Translations under genes and position numbers: made by a program
The notes under the pieces: model-generated
The model's input: only the letters and a program-made list of their open reading frames with translations
What the model was told of the DNA's origin: nothing
Database searches by the model: none
Shown: positions 46,068-54,920 of the stretch, piece by piece
How positions within the stretch are numbered: position 1 is the first letter of the stretch
Layout: the number at the start of each line of letters is the position of its first letter
DNA from: Saprospirales bacterium GYS_P2D
GTDB lineage: Bacteria > Bacteroidota > Bacteroidia > Chitinophagales > Saprospiraceae
DNA length: 64,000 bases
Assembly (NCBI GenBank): GCA_009833045.1
Contig: WUUP01000002.1
Coordinates: 186,001 to 250,000, forward strand
Reading direction: 5' to 3'

Positions 46068-46457
46068 ATGAAATATCTATATACACTATTCATCGGTCTT
46101 AGCCTCATGGCTTGTTCAGATTCAGATTTTGACTGTGACACTGAGGAGTTCACCCTTACGGGAAAATGGAAATTAGTAGAATTCTGTATGAGTCCCGGAG
46201 ATGCTTCCTGTCCAGTACAGTATCCCGACTACGAGCAGATATTCGAGTTTGGTGCAGATAGTACCTTCAGCTTTCGTGGTGAGTCTATCCAGTGTGAGGG
46301 TAACTACAGCATCGATGGTAATTGGATCTTATTAGAGTCCAATGATGAACAAAACTGTATCAATCAGCGATACTACCTCAATCCCATAGACGCTTGCTCG
46401 TTGAATATCAATCCTCCATGTATCGAGGCATGTATATCACTCTATGAGAGGATTTAG
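46068..46457 (+). CDS. Lipoprotein with lipocalin-like fold
   Basis: A 129-residue lipoprotein; the signal ends LMAC with the cysteine at 16. The mature part has FTLTGKWKLVEFC, FEFGADSTFSFRG and NYSIDGNWILLES, the strand order of Bacteroidota lipocalin-like (DUF4488/META-like) proteins. Six or more cysteines suggest disulfides in the periplasm. It follows the symporter by 31 bases and is closed by a terminator at 46497. Confidence 0.7.
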   Translation: MKYLYTLFIGLSLMACSDSDFDCDTEEFTLTGKWKLVEFCMSPGDASCPVQYPDYEQIFEFGADSTFSFRGESIQCEGNYSIDGNWILLESNDEQNCINQRYYLNPIDACSLNINPPCIEACISLYERI

Positions 46458-46496
46458 ATCAACACATTGAATAACATCTACACCTCAATAGACAAC

Positions 46497-46525
46497 AAAA
46501 AAAGGCGCTCAATTGAGCGCCTTTT
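46497..46525. terminator. Bidirectional intrinsic terminator
   Basis: Perfect palindrome GGCGCTCAATTGAGCGCC with A-run left and TTTT right. It ends the lipoprotein gene (plus) and the DUF2911 gene (minus). Confidence 0.9.
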
Positions 46526-46553
46526 CTATTTCAATTAGTGATGAAAACCCAAA

Positions 46554-47402
46554 TTACATTTTCATCCACTTAGCGATATTGTCGCTATTTATCTTAACAT
46601 AGTCATCGTTTCCTGCTTCCATAGCAAGAGCCTTAGACTTTTCAGCTACTTTGATAGCCTCTTTGTACTTACCAAGTTTAGCTAAGATCTGAGACTCCAT
46701 ACGTACTTGCCAAAATCTTGGGCTGTCGCTGTGAGTCGCTTTTTGCACATACTCGAGTGCTTTATTGAGATCTTTATCAGCGTTATAGTAGTACACACCT
46801 GCAGCGTAGTAGTCTCCAGCAGTAGGTCCCGCTAATACTTTCTCAATGTTAGCCATTACTTGAGCATCTACTTCCGTCTTAAGGCTTACAGGTACTACAG
46901 TCTTATCCCAAGCAAGATTGAGTGTAGCAGCGTCTGATGAGATATCGTCTACATAGATGAGAAAACTCTCAGTAGTAGTAGATACCATCTTAGGGCTCAC
47001 AGTGACTACGAGTGATGGATCTTTCTCTACATAGCTTCCCCAGTTGCCACTCTCATAGTCATAGAAGTGGATATCCCAAGAAGAAGCCCCCGGCTTAGTG
47101 AGGATAGCATATGATCCACCTTTGAGATCTTTACCTTCTACCATTACGTCTCCTGAGAATGTCACTTTTGTGACTGCATTTGCACCAGTTCTCCATACTT
47201 TTCCAAAAGGCACTAAACCATCCGCTGCGAAAATCGTGCGACCATTCTTAGCTGGACGAGAATACTCTGCCGATACAGATACTAATCCGAAATCCTGCGA
47301 AAAGCTCGCTGATGGGCTCGGTGCAGGAGTCTTGATCTGTGCGTCTACTGATAGTGTAGCAACGAAAAATAATGAAAGTGCAAGTGTTAAAATTCTTGAC
47401 AT
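46554..47402 (-). CDS. Secreted DUF2911 protein with TPR-like C-terminus
   Basis: A 282-residue protein with a signal peptide ending SVDAQ. Residues 30-170 match DUF2911: VSAEYSRPAKNGRTIFA, LVPFGKVWRTGANAVTKV and KGGSYAILTKPG. The C-terminal 90 residues hold two TPR-like helix pairs (AGVYYYNADKDLNKALEYV, LAKLGKYKEAIKVAEKSKAL). Function of DUF2911 is unknown, and the protein is expected in the periplasm. No partner gene is adjacent. Confidence 0.85.
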   Translation of the reverse strand: MSRILTLALSLFFVATLSVDAQIKTPAPSPSASFSQDFGLVSVSAEYSRPAKNGRTIFAADGLVPFGKVWRTGANAVTKVTFSGDVMVEGKDLKGGSYAILTKPGASSWDIHFYDYESGNWGSYVEKDPSLVVTVSPKMVSTTTESFLIYVDDISSDAATLNLAWDKTVVPVSLKTEVDAQVMANIEKVLAGPTAGDYYAAGVYYYNADKDLNKALEYVQKATHSDSPRFWQVRMESQILAKLGKYKEAIKVAEKSKALAMEAGNDDYVKINSDNIAKWMKM

Positions 47403-47525
47403 GATGTTTCTAATTTAGTTTACGTTAGTTTTTATGTACTGTAATTAAACATTACTCCATCTAATAATGTATCATCAGATGAATTGTTGTTGCAACATCT
47501 TAAATAACGCTTACAATACAGAAAC

Positions 47526-48119
47526 TTAGCCTTCTATTAACTTTTTCTTTAATTGCTGAAACTCTTCTTCACTCAATATACCTCGATCTCTGAGACCTGC
47601 TAATTCATTGAGCTTCACGACGATATCGCTCTCAGCGACTTTTACTTTTTCCTTTTGTGTCTCTTGTTGTTTTTTGAGTTCTTCAGCTACCTCTTTGCCT
47701 TTTTCAAATTTCTCATCATACATACGCTTAAGACGACTTACGTCGAAATCTAAGAAAGTACCTCCACTCTCAAAATGACTCTTGAACACCTCTCCTAAAG
47801 CATAGGTACTCGCTCCGGACAATATAGCTAATGTCACACCTCCTAATATACTACCGATTCCTGGGATAAACTTGATCGCTCGACTGCCCATACGAGCTAC
47901 ACTGGCTCCTGATAATGAGGTGATGATCGCCTTGCCGCTGGTCTCTTTGAAGTCTACATCATACATGCGACTGAGCTGACGGATCATGTCCAATTGGATA
48001 GCCGTCACAGCAAAAAAATCTGCTATCGGAACGGGAATAAAGCCGGCACCCATTGACCAGATCATATGATTGCGAATGATACTATTTGCGTTTGCTTCTT
48101 TTATTTCTTTTTCTGACAT
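47526..48119 (-). CDS. DUF697-like protein with C-terminal SHOCT domain
   Basis: A 197-residue protein. Residues 5-125 hold the glycine-rich hydrophobic helices of the DUF697 family (SIIRNHMIWSMGAGFIPVPIADF, KFIPGIGSILGGVTLAILSGASTYALG). A coiled linker follows, and the last 30 residues, KLNELAGLRDRGILSEEEFQQLKKK, are a SHOCT oligomerisation motif. DUF697 is normally found fused to GTPases (YcjF type); here the GTPase part is absent. It is likely membrane-associated. Confidence 0.75.
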   Translation of the reverse strand: MSEKEIKEANANSIIRNHMIWSMGAGFIPVPIADFFAVTAIQLDMIRQLSRMYDVDFKETSGKAIITSLSGASVARMGSRAIKFIPGIGSILGGVTLAILSGASTYALGEVFKSHFESGGTFLDFDVSRLKRMYDEKFEKGKEVAEELKKQQETQKEKVKVAESDIVVKLNELAGLRDRGILSEEEFQQLKKKLIEG

Positions 48120-48231
48120 ATCGATTTATTCTTTCTACTATGTATGAAACTAAGAGAAAGCTCAGATAAGTTCAATCTTGAATAGATCAACCCCTTGGTA
48201 GAATCGATGAATCTACCCTATAATGCAAAGT

Positions 48232-48951
48232 CTAAGCCTGCAGTCGCTCCGGCTGGCGAATCACTACCAGACTGAATATCAACATCATAAGGGAAAGTAT
48301 AATAATCCCCCACTCGCCCAGTGTCGGTATACTTTCACTATTATCTGAGATGTCGAGATCTGCATCACCTGTCGTTGATCCAGAAGAATTACAATCATAT
48401 ACCTCAAATGCTATGTCCCAGCCTCGAGTCATGAGTATTCCTCCGATGGTATAGTCTATGAATCCTCCTCCATCGTACACGTCATCTCGATGCACCGCCA
48501 CTATGAGATTTTGATTATCATTCAGGCTCACTAAGAAATAGTGATCGTCCTGCGGATTGATATCTACAGGCTCCGCAAACTCAAAATAAGCTGGCACCTC
48601 AGAGTCTTCGGGGATGGTGGAATTCACTATTATTTTACTGGATGCGATTGGATTTTGGGGTTCTTCACTGATAGGTGGCTTACCACGATAAAGCCTCAGT
48701 CGCAAAGTATCAGGCTCATATAGCTCTACGATGGTGATCATGATCCCATCTATCTGAGTGACAGTATCAGCGAGACTAAAGGACTGACCACGTGATAAGA
48801 ATAATGAATTGGACTGACGTATAAAGCTGTGTCCCTCTAAGCTCACCTCTTCTAATGAACGATAGTCTTCACATGGTTTGCCAAGCGTGCCCTGAGCAGT
48901 AATATAGATAGTGGAAAAGAGTAATAGTAATGAAGTAATCACTTTTGACAT
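48232..48951 (-). CDS. Secreted protein with IPTL-CTERM sorting signal
   Basis: A 239-residue protein with a signal peptide ending ITAQG and a C-terminal IPTLGEWGIIILSLMMLIF stretch followed by a short basic tail. This is the IPTL-CTERM signal: the IPTLGEWG motif, one membrane span and an Arg-containing end. In other bacteria such proteins are sorted by an exosortase-type enzyme. The middle part is a beta-sandwich of unknown role. No exosortase gene lies in the window. A T9SS signal is absent. Confidence 0.8.
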   Translation of the reverse strand: MSKVITSLLLLFSTIYITAQGTLGKPCEDYRSLEEVSLEGHSFIRQSNSLFLSRGQSFSLADTVTQIDGIMITIVELYEPDTLRLRLYRGKPPISEEPQNPIASSKIIVNSTIPEDSEVPAYFEFAEPVDINPQDDHYFLVSLNDNQNLIVAVHRDDVYDGGGFIDYTIGGILMTRGWDIAFEVYDCNSSGSTTGDADLDISDNSESIPTLGEWGIIILSLMMLIFSLVVIRQPERLQA

Positions 48952-49058
48952 AGTAGTAAGAATGGTTATGCTTTAGTAGACAACACCTCGCCCTGCCATG
49001 TTCGATATAAATAAATTATTTGTAGTGGAGTAATAATCTAACTAAGATTTTTGGGTAT

Positions 49059-49094
49059 AAAAAAAGCCTGTAAATCGATGATTTACAGGCTTTT
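49059..49094 (-). terminator. Intrinsic terminator of tRNA-Ser
   Basis: GCCTGTAAATC pairs with GATTTACAGGC over a 3-base loop; a T-run follows on the minus strand. Confidence 0.88.
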
Positions 49095-49105
49095 AAAAGA
49101 TTTTG

Positions 49106-49190
49106 CGGAGGAGGAGGGATTCGAACCCCCGATACCTCTCAGTATGCCGGTTTTCAAGACCGGTGCATTCAACCGCTCTGCCACTCCTCC
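49106..49190 (-). tRNA. tRNA-Ser (anticodon TGA)
   Basis: An 85-base gene with acceptor GGAGGAG/CTCCTCC, a D-arm starting GGCAGAGCGG, anticodon stem CCGGT-CTTGAAA-ACCGG with TGA at the centre, a long variable arm (CATACTGAGAGGTAT) as in class II tRNAs, and a T-loop GGTTCGAATC. The discriminator is G. CCA is not encoded. It reads UCA and other UCN codons. Confidence 0.97.
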
Positions 49191-49204
49191 AATCTTATGA
49201 AATC

Positions 49205-49245
49205 GGCCCTCTCGAGGGGCCTCTCTTAGATGCTATCCATCTAAG
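49205..49245 (-). other. Two hairpins in the tRNA-Ser leader
   Basis: Between the promoter box and the mature tRNA lie CTTAGATG/CATCTAAG (8 perfect pairs, 49225-49245) and GGCCC/GGGCC (49205-49221). They could guide 5' processing or control transcription. Confidence 0.5.
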
Positions 49246-49251
49246 CGGCTG

Positions 49252-49259
49252 CAAATGTA
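49252..49259 (-). promoter_or_regulatory. Minus-7 box (TACATTTG) for tRNA-Ser
   Basis: TAnnTTTG match about 62 bases upstream of the mature 5' end. Confidence 0.4.
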
Positions 49260-49350
49260 ATAGAGATTTTAAACATATGAAATATTCCAGCATTTTTTTG
49301 TGAATGAATTTCGTCGGGATGCTGCTGTCTATATATGTACATTTGTCCAT

Positions 49351-50643
49351 ATGAAGGAGAAGTCGCCCATGGTACTGAGTGATGAACTGCAATATGCTCT
49401 CGACACCCTCGAGCATACTGACAAGCACGTGTTCATATCTGGTCGTGCTGGTACTGGTAAATCTACTCTACTACAGCTATTCAGATCAGTCAGTCGAAAG
49501 CGTATAGCTACCGTAGCACCCACCGGTGTCGCTGCGCTCAATGTGCGGGGTCAGACGATCCATTCATTCTTCAGACTGGCACCACGGCTGATGGAGCCTC
49601 ATGATATCAAAAAATCAAAAAACAGAAGTCTCTACAAAAATCTCGAGATCCTCATCATCGATGAGATATCTATGGTGCGAGCGGATCTATTTGACAACAT
49701 GAACTATCATCTACAGATCAATCGAGGGATTTATAAACCCTTCGGAGGTGTGAGAGTGATCATGTTTGGCGATTTATATCAGCTACCGCCAGTACTGGCA
49801 TCAAGATTTGAGCGCCAATACATACAGGAGCGCTACGAGACTCCCTACTTTTTTTCATCGAAGGCTTATGCCGAGATGTCTGACAATCTTGAGACAATCG
49901 AGCTACATACTGTCTATCGACAAAACGAAAGGCACTTCATCAATATCCTCGATAGTATCCGATCCAAATCACTCGACTACGACGATCTCGTAGATCTCAA
50001 TGAGCGCATCACTCCCGAATCTGAAAAACAGCCTGGGAGTATCACTCTCACTACTCGCAATGATATAGTCCGGCGCATTAATAAAGAAGAACTCGATCGT
50101 ATCGACCAACCCAGCATTCACTACACAGCTAAGGTCAATGGTAAGTTTGATCCTCGCCTATTCCCCACTCCACTGGATCTACAGCTAAAACTCGGATCTC
50201 AGGTGATGCTACTGCGCAATGATCCTCAGCGAAAATATGTCAACGGCACTATAGGTACTATAGAGGATATATCAGAGCAAGAAATTAAAGTCCGTATATA
50301 CGTCAAAGACGATGAAGAAATCATCACTCTCGAGCGTCATGTCTGGGAAATGATCAAATACAAATACAATGAAAAAGAAAAGAAAATAGAAGCTGAGGTG
50401 ATCGGCAGCTTTGAGCAGTGGCCACTTCGTCTGGCCTGGGCCATCACTATACACAAGAGCCAGGGAAAGACCTTTGAAAGAGTCTATCTGGACATGGGTA
50501 GCGGCGCTTTTGAGTATGGGCAGACGTACGTAGCCCTAAGTCGATGTACCACTCTGAATGGACTACAACTCAAGCAAGCTCTTAAGATGAGTGACATCAT
50601 GGTCGATCACAGGATCACTGACTTTTATAATCAGTGGCGATAG
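49351..50643 (+). CDS. PIF1/RecD-like DNA helicase
   Basis: A 430-residue superfamily 1B helicase. Walker A is GRAGTGKST (31-39), then APTGVAALNVRGQTIHSFF (motif Ia), IIDEIS (102-107, Walker B), GDLYQLPPV (motif III), then WAITIHKSQGKTF and YVALSRC, which are motifs V and VI. This matches eukaryotic-like PIF1 found in Bacteroidota, a 5'-3' helicase that acts on forks and G4 DNA. The start at 49351 (MKEKSPMVLS) is preferred over an upstream in-frame codon, because the extra residues are not helicase-like. It stands divergent from tRNA-Ser. Confidence 0.88.
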   Translation: MKEKSPMVLSDELQYALDTLEHTDKHVFISGRAGTGKSTLLQLFRSVSRKRIATVAPTGVAALNVRGQTIHSFFRLAPRLMEPHDIKKSKNRSLYKNLEILIIDEISMVRADLFDNMNYHLQINRGIYKPFGGVRVIMFGDLYQLPPVLASRFERQYIQERYETPYFFSSKAYAEMSDNLETIELHTVYRQNERHFINILDSIRSKSLDYDDLVDLNERITPESEKQPGSITLTTRNDIVRRINKEELDRIDQPSIHYTAKVNGKFDPRLFPTPLDLQLKLGSQVMLLRNDPQRKYVNGTIGTIEDISEQEIKVRIYVKDDEEIITLERHVWEMIKYKYNEKEKKIEAEVIGSFEQWPLRLAWAITIHKSQGKTFERVYLDMGSGAFEYGQTYVALSRCTTLNGLQLKQALKMSDIMVDHRITDFYNQWR

Positions 50644-50720
50644 TTTTTTCTCAAATTGAAGGATATTTATTAAACTTGGCAAGCGGATGATAAATCCGTG
50701 AACTTGTAAAATGAAAAACA

Positions 50721-50870
50721 ATGGCTAAAAGAAAGAAAAGACTGTCGAAGAAAGCAGCCGTACAAGCTAAGCGAAACAAAGAACAAGAAAAACAAGTCAT
50801 CATGTGGGCCGTAGGTATCACTGTGATTCTACTGATACTCTCCTATTTCTTCTTCAGAAGCAAGTTTTAA
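50721..50870 (+). CDS. 49-residue basic single-span membrane protein
   Basis: An ATG at 50721 opens 49 codons ending at TAA 50868-50870. The first 25 residues are very basic (MAKRKKRLSKK, then QAKRNKEQEKQ), followed by a hydrophobic span of about 17 residues ending FFFRSKF. The layout, basic inside and one span, is typical of small inner-membrane proteins. A terminator follows 22 bases later, which supports a real transcript. No family recognised. Confidence 0.65.
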   Translation: MAKRKKRLSKKAAVQAKRNKEQEKQVIMWAVGITVILLILSYFFFRSKF

Positions 50871-50891
50871 GGTAGAGCTCAAGTAAGGGCC

Positions 50892-50929
50892 AAAAAAAAA
50901 AGTGTTAACTCTTTAGCTAACACTTTTTT
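50892..50929 (+). terminator. Intrinsic terminator after the small membrane protein
   Basis: An A-run plus GTGTTA pairs with TAACAC plus TTTTTT around a 10-base loop. Confidence 0.8.
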
Positions 50930-51064
50930 GTAACCTTATACTAATTCTCTTAAGATGAAAACGAATTACTTCTTATAAAGCAACGACTGTGCCAAAAATG
51001 TAAATCAGCTTACATTTTATCTTAAGTATTTATTTTTTCTGAAGATTTTTGAACAGTCCTTTTA
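50930..51064. other. AT-rich convergent gap
   Basis: This 135-base stretch between the terminator and the HD protein stop has no gene or clear signal. Confidence 0.5.
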
Positions 51065-53080
51065 CTATTCTTGCTTTTTCAGCTCCGGGTACTCTACTCT
51101 GACGTGATTGATATTGCGCAGCATCGCCTTGAATACTGATAAACAATCCTGTAACTCAGAGAAAGTCAATGCCGAATCAGATAACTGTCCATTAGTGATC
51201 TTGTAGTCTACGATTTTGTCTACGAGCTGATCTATATCTTGCCCCGTTGGATTTTGGAGACTTTTTGATGCAGCCTCAAGACTATCGGCGATCATCAGTA
51301 TGGTTTGTTCCTTGGTAGATGGCTTTGGTCCTGCATAGGCGAATAGACTTTCGTCAAATTCTTGATCTGGAAATTGATTTTTCTGATTTCGATAGAAATA
51401 CTCTACCCGAGTAGTACCGTGATGCGTCTGAATAAGGTCAATAATAGCCTTAGGCAGCCCCGCTTTCTTAGCCATTTTTGCCCCTTCTGTGACGTGATCT
51501 ATGATGGCACGAGCACTCTCAAAATTAGTCATGTGATCATGGGGATTCATGCCTTTCTGATTTTCTATGAATACAGAAGGATTATGCAGCTTGCCCACAT
51601 CATGATAAAGAGCTCCTACTTTGAGGAGTAGAGAGTTACATCCGATCTTTTCTGCGGCAGCCTCTGAGAGATTAGCTACCTGTAGACTATGCTGCAGCGT
51701 ACCGGGTGCATTGATACTGAGTTCTTTGAGCAAAGGCTGATTGAGATCGGCTAATTCTGTCAAAGTAATCGTACTGAGAAAGCCAAAAAGCTTCGCTAAC
51801 AGCGGAATAAACGGATAAGCTAATAAGGTCAACACTCCTGATATTGCCAACCACTTAAATACAGACCAATCAATTGGGACACCAGGCTGATATTTGATCA
51901 GACACAGTCCCAGATGACCAATGAAGTATGCAGCTATGATCGAAAAGATTGATATGAAAAACTTATTCCAACTACGAGTATCCTCGATGACTAATACCGC
52001 TACGATACCTGCTAAAATCTGCAAAAAGGTAAACTCGTAGCCTAACTCAGATAGGATGCTGACGATGAGAATCATCACTACATGTGTGAATAGCGCCAAA
52101 CGATCGGAATAAAAACTTTTCACGATAATCGGCACGATGCAGAATGGGATGAGATAGGAGCTAATATTGTCCGTATGCTCGATGCTATAGACTAAGAAAC
52201 TCATAGTAACTATCAATATCAACAGAAGCATGATCTTCGGTGCAGAGTAAAAATACTCTGGATAGTGTAGCAAGAGGTACAAGATAAAGACGCCAATGAT
52301 AGCCGAAGTCAACAGTAAGAACCCAAAGAAAATAATGGTATTATTCAATGAAGAGCCTTCTCTTGAGGACTTCAGGGAGCTGAGTGCATCTGCAGCTCGA
52401 GTAGATACATTTTCGCCTCGTGAGATGATAGTCTCCCCAGCGTTGATCTTACGTTTGTATGCTGTGATTTCATCTTGAGCTGTGCTATAGCGCTGATTAG
52501 ATAGAGATTCATTTTGCTCGAGAGTCACCATATCCATTAGGGGGTCATCAGGATATAGCTTCATCAGTGGTGACATCACATCATGAAGGGACTGCACAGT
52601 GATATAGTCCTCAGCCCTGAGCTCTATATCCTCGCTACCACTGACGAGCCTGAAGCGATCATATAGCTTTCCATCAAAAGTCAAATCCTCTCCATAGATC
52701 ACCTCCTTACTATCATGCTGGTAGACATACTCCGTCAGTCGTGACGATACTTCTACAGGCAGATTAGATTTAGCAGTGTTAAGCAGATCTTTCCACCGCT
52801 GATAGAAAACATCCCGATTATTGATACGCTGAAAAATAGGACGAAACTGACTTCTTATGAGATTCTTCTCTTCTTCCAGCTCCGACTTAGTCTTCCAGAC
52901 ATAAAAATCTGACTCTGCTACTATACTCTCATGCGCCCAAGGCTGCCCGACCTCATAGTCATACTCAAATCTATCTCCTTTAGGAAATAATAGACTGATC
53001 AGAAAAATAGAGGTCAAGATCGTCAGACCTATGACCAGTGATTTTGGATTGTTTATTATGGCAGCTAATACTTTCTTCAT
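51065..53080 (-). CDS. 7TM-HD phosphohydrolase (PgpH-like, candidate cyclic-di-AMP phosphodiesterase)
   Basis: A 671-residue membrane protein. A first span (15-33) leads into an extracytoplasmic 7TMR-HDED domain (about 36-240). Seven spans (about 248-440) follow, then a cytoplasmic HD domain with H464, HD 493-494 in YHDVGKLHNP, the H of NPHDHM and HH 553-554 in THHGT. This is the layout of PgpH, which breaks down cyclic di-AMP in Firmicutes; in Bacteroidota the same architecture is common. No cyclase is adjacent. The next gene downstream on this strand is far, and the upstream ATR gene is 8 bases away. Confidence 0.9.
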   Translation of the reverse strand: MKKVLAAIINNPKSLVIGLTILTSIFLISLLFPKGDRFEYDYEVGQPWAHESIVAESDFYVWKTKSELEEEKNLIRSQFRPIFQRINNRDVFYQRWKDLLNTAKSNLPVEVSSRLTEYVYQHDSKEVIYGEDLTFDGKLYDRFRLVSGSEDIELRAEDYITVQSLHDVMSPLMKLYPDDPLMDMVTLEQNESLSNQRYSTAQDEITAYKRKINAGETIISRGENVSTRAADALSSLKSSREGSSLNNTIIFFGFLLLTSAIIGVFILYLLLHYPEYFYSAPKIMLLLILIVTMSFLVYSIEHTDNISSYLIPFCIVPIIVKSFYSDRLALFTHVVMILIVSILSELGYEFTFLQILAGIVAVLVIEDTRSWNKFFISIFSIIAAYFIGHLGLCLIKYQPGVPIDWSVFKWLAISGVLTLLAYPFIPLLAKLFGFLSTITLTELADLNQPLLKELSINAPGTLQHSLQVANLSEAAAEKIGCNSLLLKVGALYHDVGKLHNPSVFIENQKGMNPHDHMTNFESARAIIDHVTEGAKMAKKAGLPKAIIDLIQTHHGTTRVEYFYRNQKNQFPDQEFDESLFAYAGPKPSTKEQTILMIADSLEAASKSLQNPTGQDIDQLVDKIVDYKITNGQLSDSALTFSELQDCLSVFKAMLRNINHVRVEYPELKKQE

Positions 53081-53088
53081 GTGCTTTT

Positions 53089-53637
53089 TCAGACTTTAGC
53101 GTCCCAGACTACTTCTGATATACCAGCCGTATGACCTATATACCTGGCTAAGACAAAGAAGTAATCTGACAATCTATTCAACAACTGTAAAACGAAGGAA
53201 AACGAAGTTGAGGTATCTGCTATGACTGCCGCTACCCTCCTCTCTGCTCGTCTGCATACTGTACGACATACATGAGCCTGACTGATACTCAGTGATCCCG
53301 ATGGCAGGATAAACTGTCTCAACTCTGGCAGCTCTGCAGTACATCTATCTATCTCCGACTCCAGCCATAGTACATGCTCCTCTTTCACCTCTGGATACCT
53401 GTCCATTTCGTATCCATCCTGAGCTAATACCGATCCCATATTGAATAGGATATTCTGAATCTTTTGAAGATCAGCTATTAGACCATCACTATTTATCAAA
53501 GCTATTAATACACCTACATGAGCATTGAGCTCATCTACAGTACCGTATGCTTCGAGCAGCAGCTCCGACTTGTCCACTCGCCGTCCACTGACTAATGAGG
53601 TCTTGCCTTGATCTCCAGATTTGGTATATATTTTCAC
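53089..53637 (-). CDS. Cob(I)alamin adenosyltransferase, PduO type
   Basis: A 182-residue enzyme that transfers adenosyl from ATP to cob(I)alamin. The opening KIYTKSGDQGKTSLVSGRRV is the ATP loop of PduO-type enzymes; the segment YGTVDELNAHVG and the later CRRAERRV (R and E binding ATP) confirm it. The second GTG was chosen because it gives the canonical MKIYTKSGD start; a GTG 21 bases upstream is possible. Imported B12 from the receptor at 61420 would be activated here. It precedes the HD gene by 8 bases. Confidence 0.9.
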   Translation of the reverse strand: MKIYTKSGDQGKTSLVSGRRVDKSELLLEAYGTVDELNAHVGVLIALINSDGLIADLQKIQNILFNMGSVLAQDGYEMDRYPEVKEEHVLWLESEIDRCTAELPELRQFILPSGSLSISQAHVCRTVCRRAERRVAAVIADTSTSFSFVLQLLNRLSDYFFVLARYIGHTAGISEVVWDAKV

Positions 53638-53697
53638 AGCTTTGATATCATATCTCACCGCAAGGTAGACATATGCGACCTACTATGAAAGTAAAAG

Positions 53698-54426
53698 CTA
53701 TGAGAGGTTGTATTTATGAGATGGGTCAGCTGCTCTGATGACGTTTTGATTGATCTCATCTGACTCTATGAGTCCATCTCTTAGACGTATGATCCGAGTA
53801 GCATGCTCAGCGATATCAGGCTCATGTGTCACCAGGATGATAGTATTGCCCATATCATGGATCTGCTCAAAGATGGTCATGATCTCTATACTGGTCTTAG
53901 TATCAAGATTTCCAGTAGGCTCGTCGGCCAAAATGATCGCAGGATCATTGACTATAGCTCGAGCGATCGCCACACGCTGACGCTGTCCTCCTGATAGTTC
54001 ATTAGGTTTATGATCTACCCGATCACCGAGTCCCACTTTAGCGAGTGCTGCCTCTGCTTTCTCCTCTCGCTCTTTTCGGCTATAGCCTCCATAGATGAGA
54101 GGTAGCGCTACATTCTCCAGAGAGCTGAGTCGTGGGAGCAGATTAAATGTCTGAAAGACAAAACCTATTTCCTTATTTCTGATCTCAGCGAGTTCATCAT
54201 CATCGAGATCATGTACATTTTCGCCATTGAGGATATACTCTCCAGTGCTCGGTGTGTCGAGACAGCCGAGTAGATTCATCAGTGTAGACTTGCCAGATCC
54301 AGATGGGCCCATCAGCGCCACGTATTCATTCTTAGCTATATCGATAGAGATAGACTTTAGGGCTCGGACTTCTTCGCTACCCATGATGTAGGTTTTAGCG
54401 AGATCTACAGTACTGATGACGTTCAT
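53698..54426 (-). CDS. ABC transporter ATP-binding protein, LolD/MacB type
   Basis: A 242-residue ABC ATPase. Walker [10 protein letters not shown] (40-48), Q-loop [11 protein letters not shown], signature LSGGQ (144-148), Walker [11 protein letters not shown] (166-175) and the H-loop VTHE are complete. The [20 protein letters not shown] stretch is typical of LolD/MacB/FtsE-like exporters of lipoproteins, peptides or drugs. The cognate FtsX/MacB-type permease is not adjacent, so its partner is encoded elsewhere. Only 6 bases separate it from the gatC stop. Confidence 0.9.
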   Translation of the reverse strand: MNVISTVDLAKTYIMGSEEVRALKSISIDIAKNEYVALMGPSGSGKSTLMNLLGCLDTPSTGEYILNGENVHDLDDDELAEIRNKEIGFVFQTFNLLPRLSSLENVALPLIYGGYSRKEREEKAEAALAKVGLGDRVDHKPNELSGGQRQRVAIARAIVNDPAIILADEPTGNLDTKTSIEIMTIFEQIHDMGNTIILVTHEPDIAEHATRIIRLRDGLIESDEINQNVIRAADPSHKYNLS

Positions 54427-54432
54427 ATGTCT

Positions 54433-54729
54433 TTATTTTGGCTTCAAGAATTTTGGCACAGCGATAAACCCATCAACGGATTTGGGCACATTCTTGAGCG
54501 CTTGTTCATTTGTTAATTCTCCACGGACCTCATCCTCTCTCATACGATTGATATGATGTGTGATATGTCTCAGCGGCTCCACACCAATGGTGTCTACCTC
54601 CTGCAACTTATCAAACATTTCTACGATGGAATTGAGATCATTCGTGATTTTCTCTTTTTCTGCAGCCTTCAGCGATAGTCTACTGAGCTGCTCTAATTTT
54701 GAAATTAAATCGCTATCTATCTTTGTCAT
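54433..54729 (-). CDS. gatC: Asp-tRNA(Asn)/Glu-tRNA(Gln) amidotransferase subunit C
   Basis: A 98-residue GatC. The helical start LISKLEQLSRLSLKAAEKEKITNDLNSIVEMFDKLQEVDT and the C-terminal MREDEV...NAPKSVDGFIAVPKFL-like end (here LKNVPKSVDGFIAVPKFLKPK) are characteristic. It stabilises GatA and GatB in the enzyme that makes Gln-tRNA from Glu-tRNA. gatA and gatB are elsewhere. Confidence 0.92.
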   Translation of the reverse strand: MTKIDSDLISKLEQLSRLSLKAAEKEKITNDLNSIVEMFDKLQEVDTIGVEPLRHITHHINRMREDEVRGELTNEQALKNVPKSVDGFIAVPKFLKPK

Positions 54730-54824
54730 ATTAGTTTAGACCAATAGAGTGTAATAATCGGTGAAACGAAACTAAGTAGAAATGAATTAGATTTTCGATC
54801 ACTCATTTATGGAATAAAAATAAC

Positions 54825-54832
54825 TATGTTTG
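54825..54832 (+). promoter_or_regulatory. Minus-7 box (TATGTTTG) for the deoxynucleoside kinase
   Basis: TAnnTTTG match; it would give a leader of about 80 bases before the GTG at 54921. Confidence 0.35.
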
Positions 54833-54920
54833 GCATATTTGTGCCCAAATGGGAGAATCGGTGTGAATCTACAAAAGATAGTCTTGATCGATCCTCCACA
54901 GAGAATAGAAACCAACTGTA

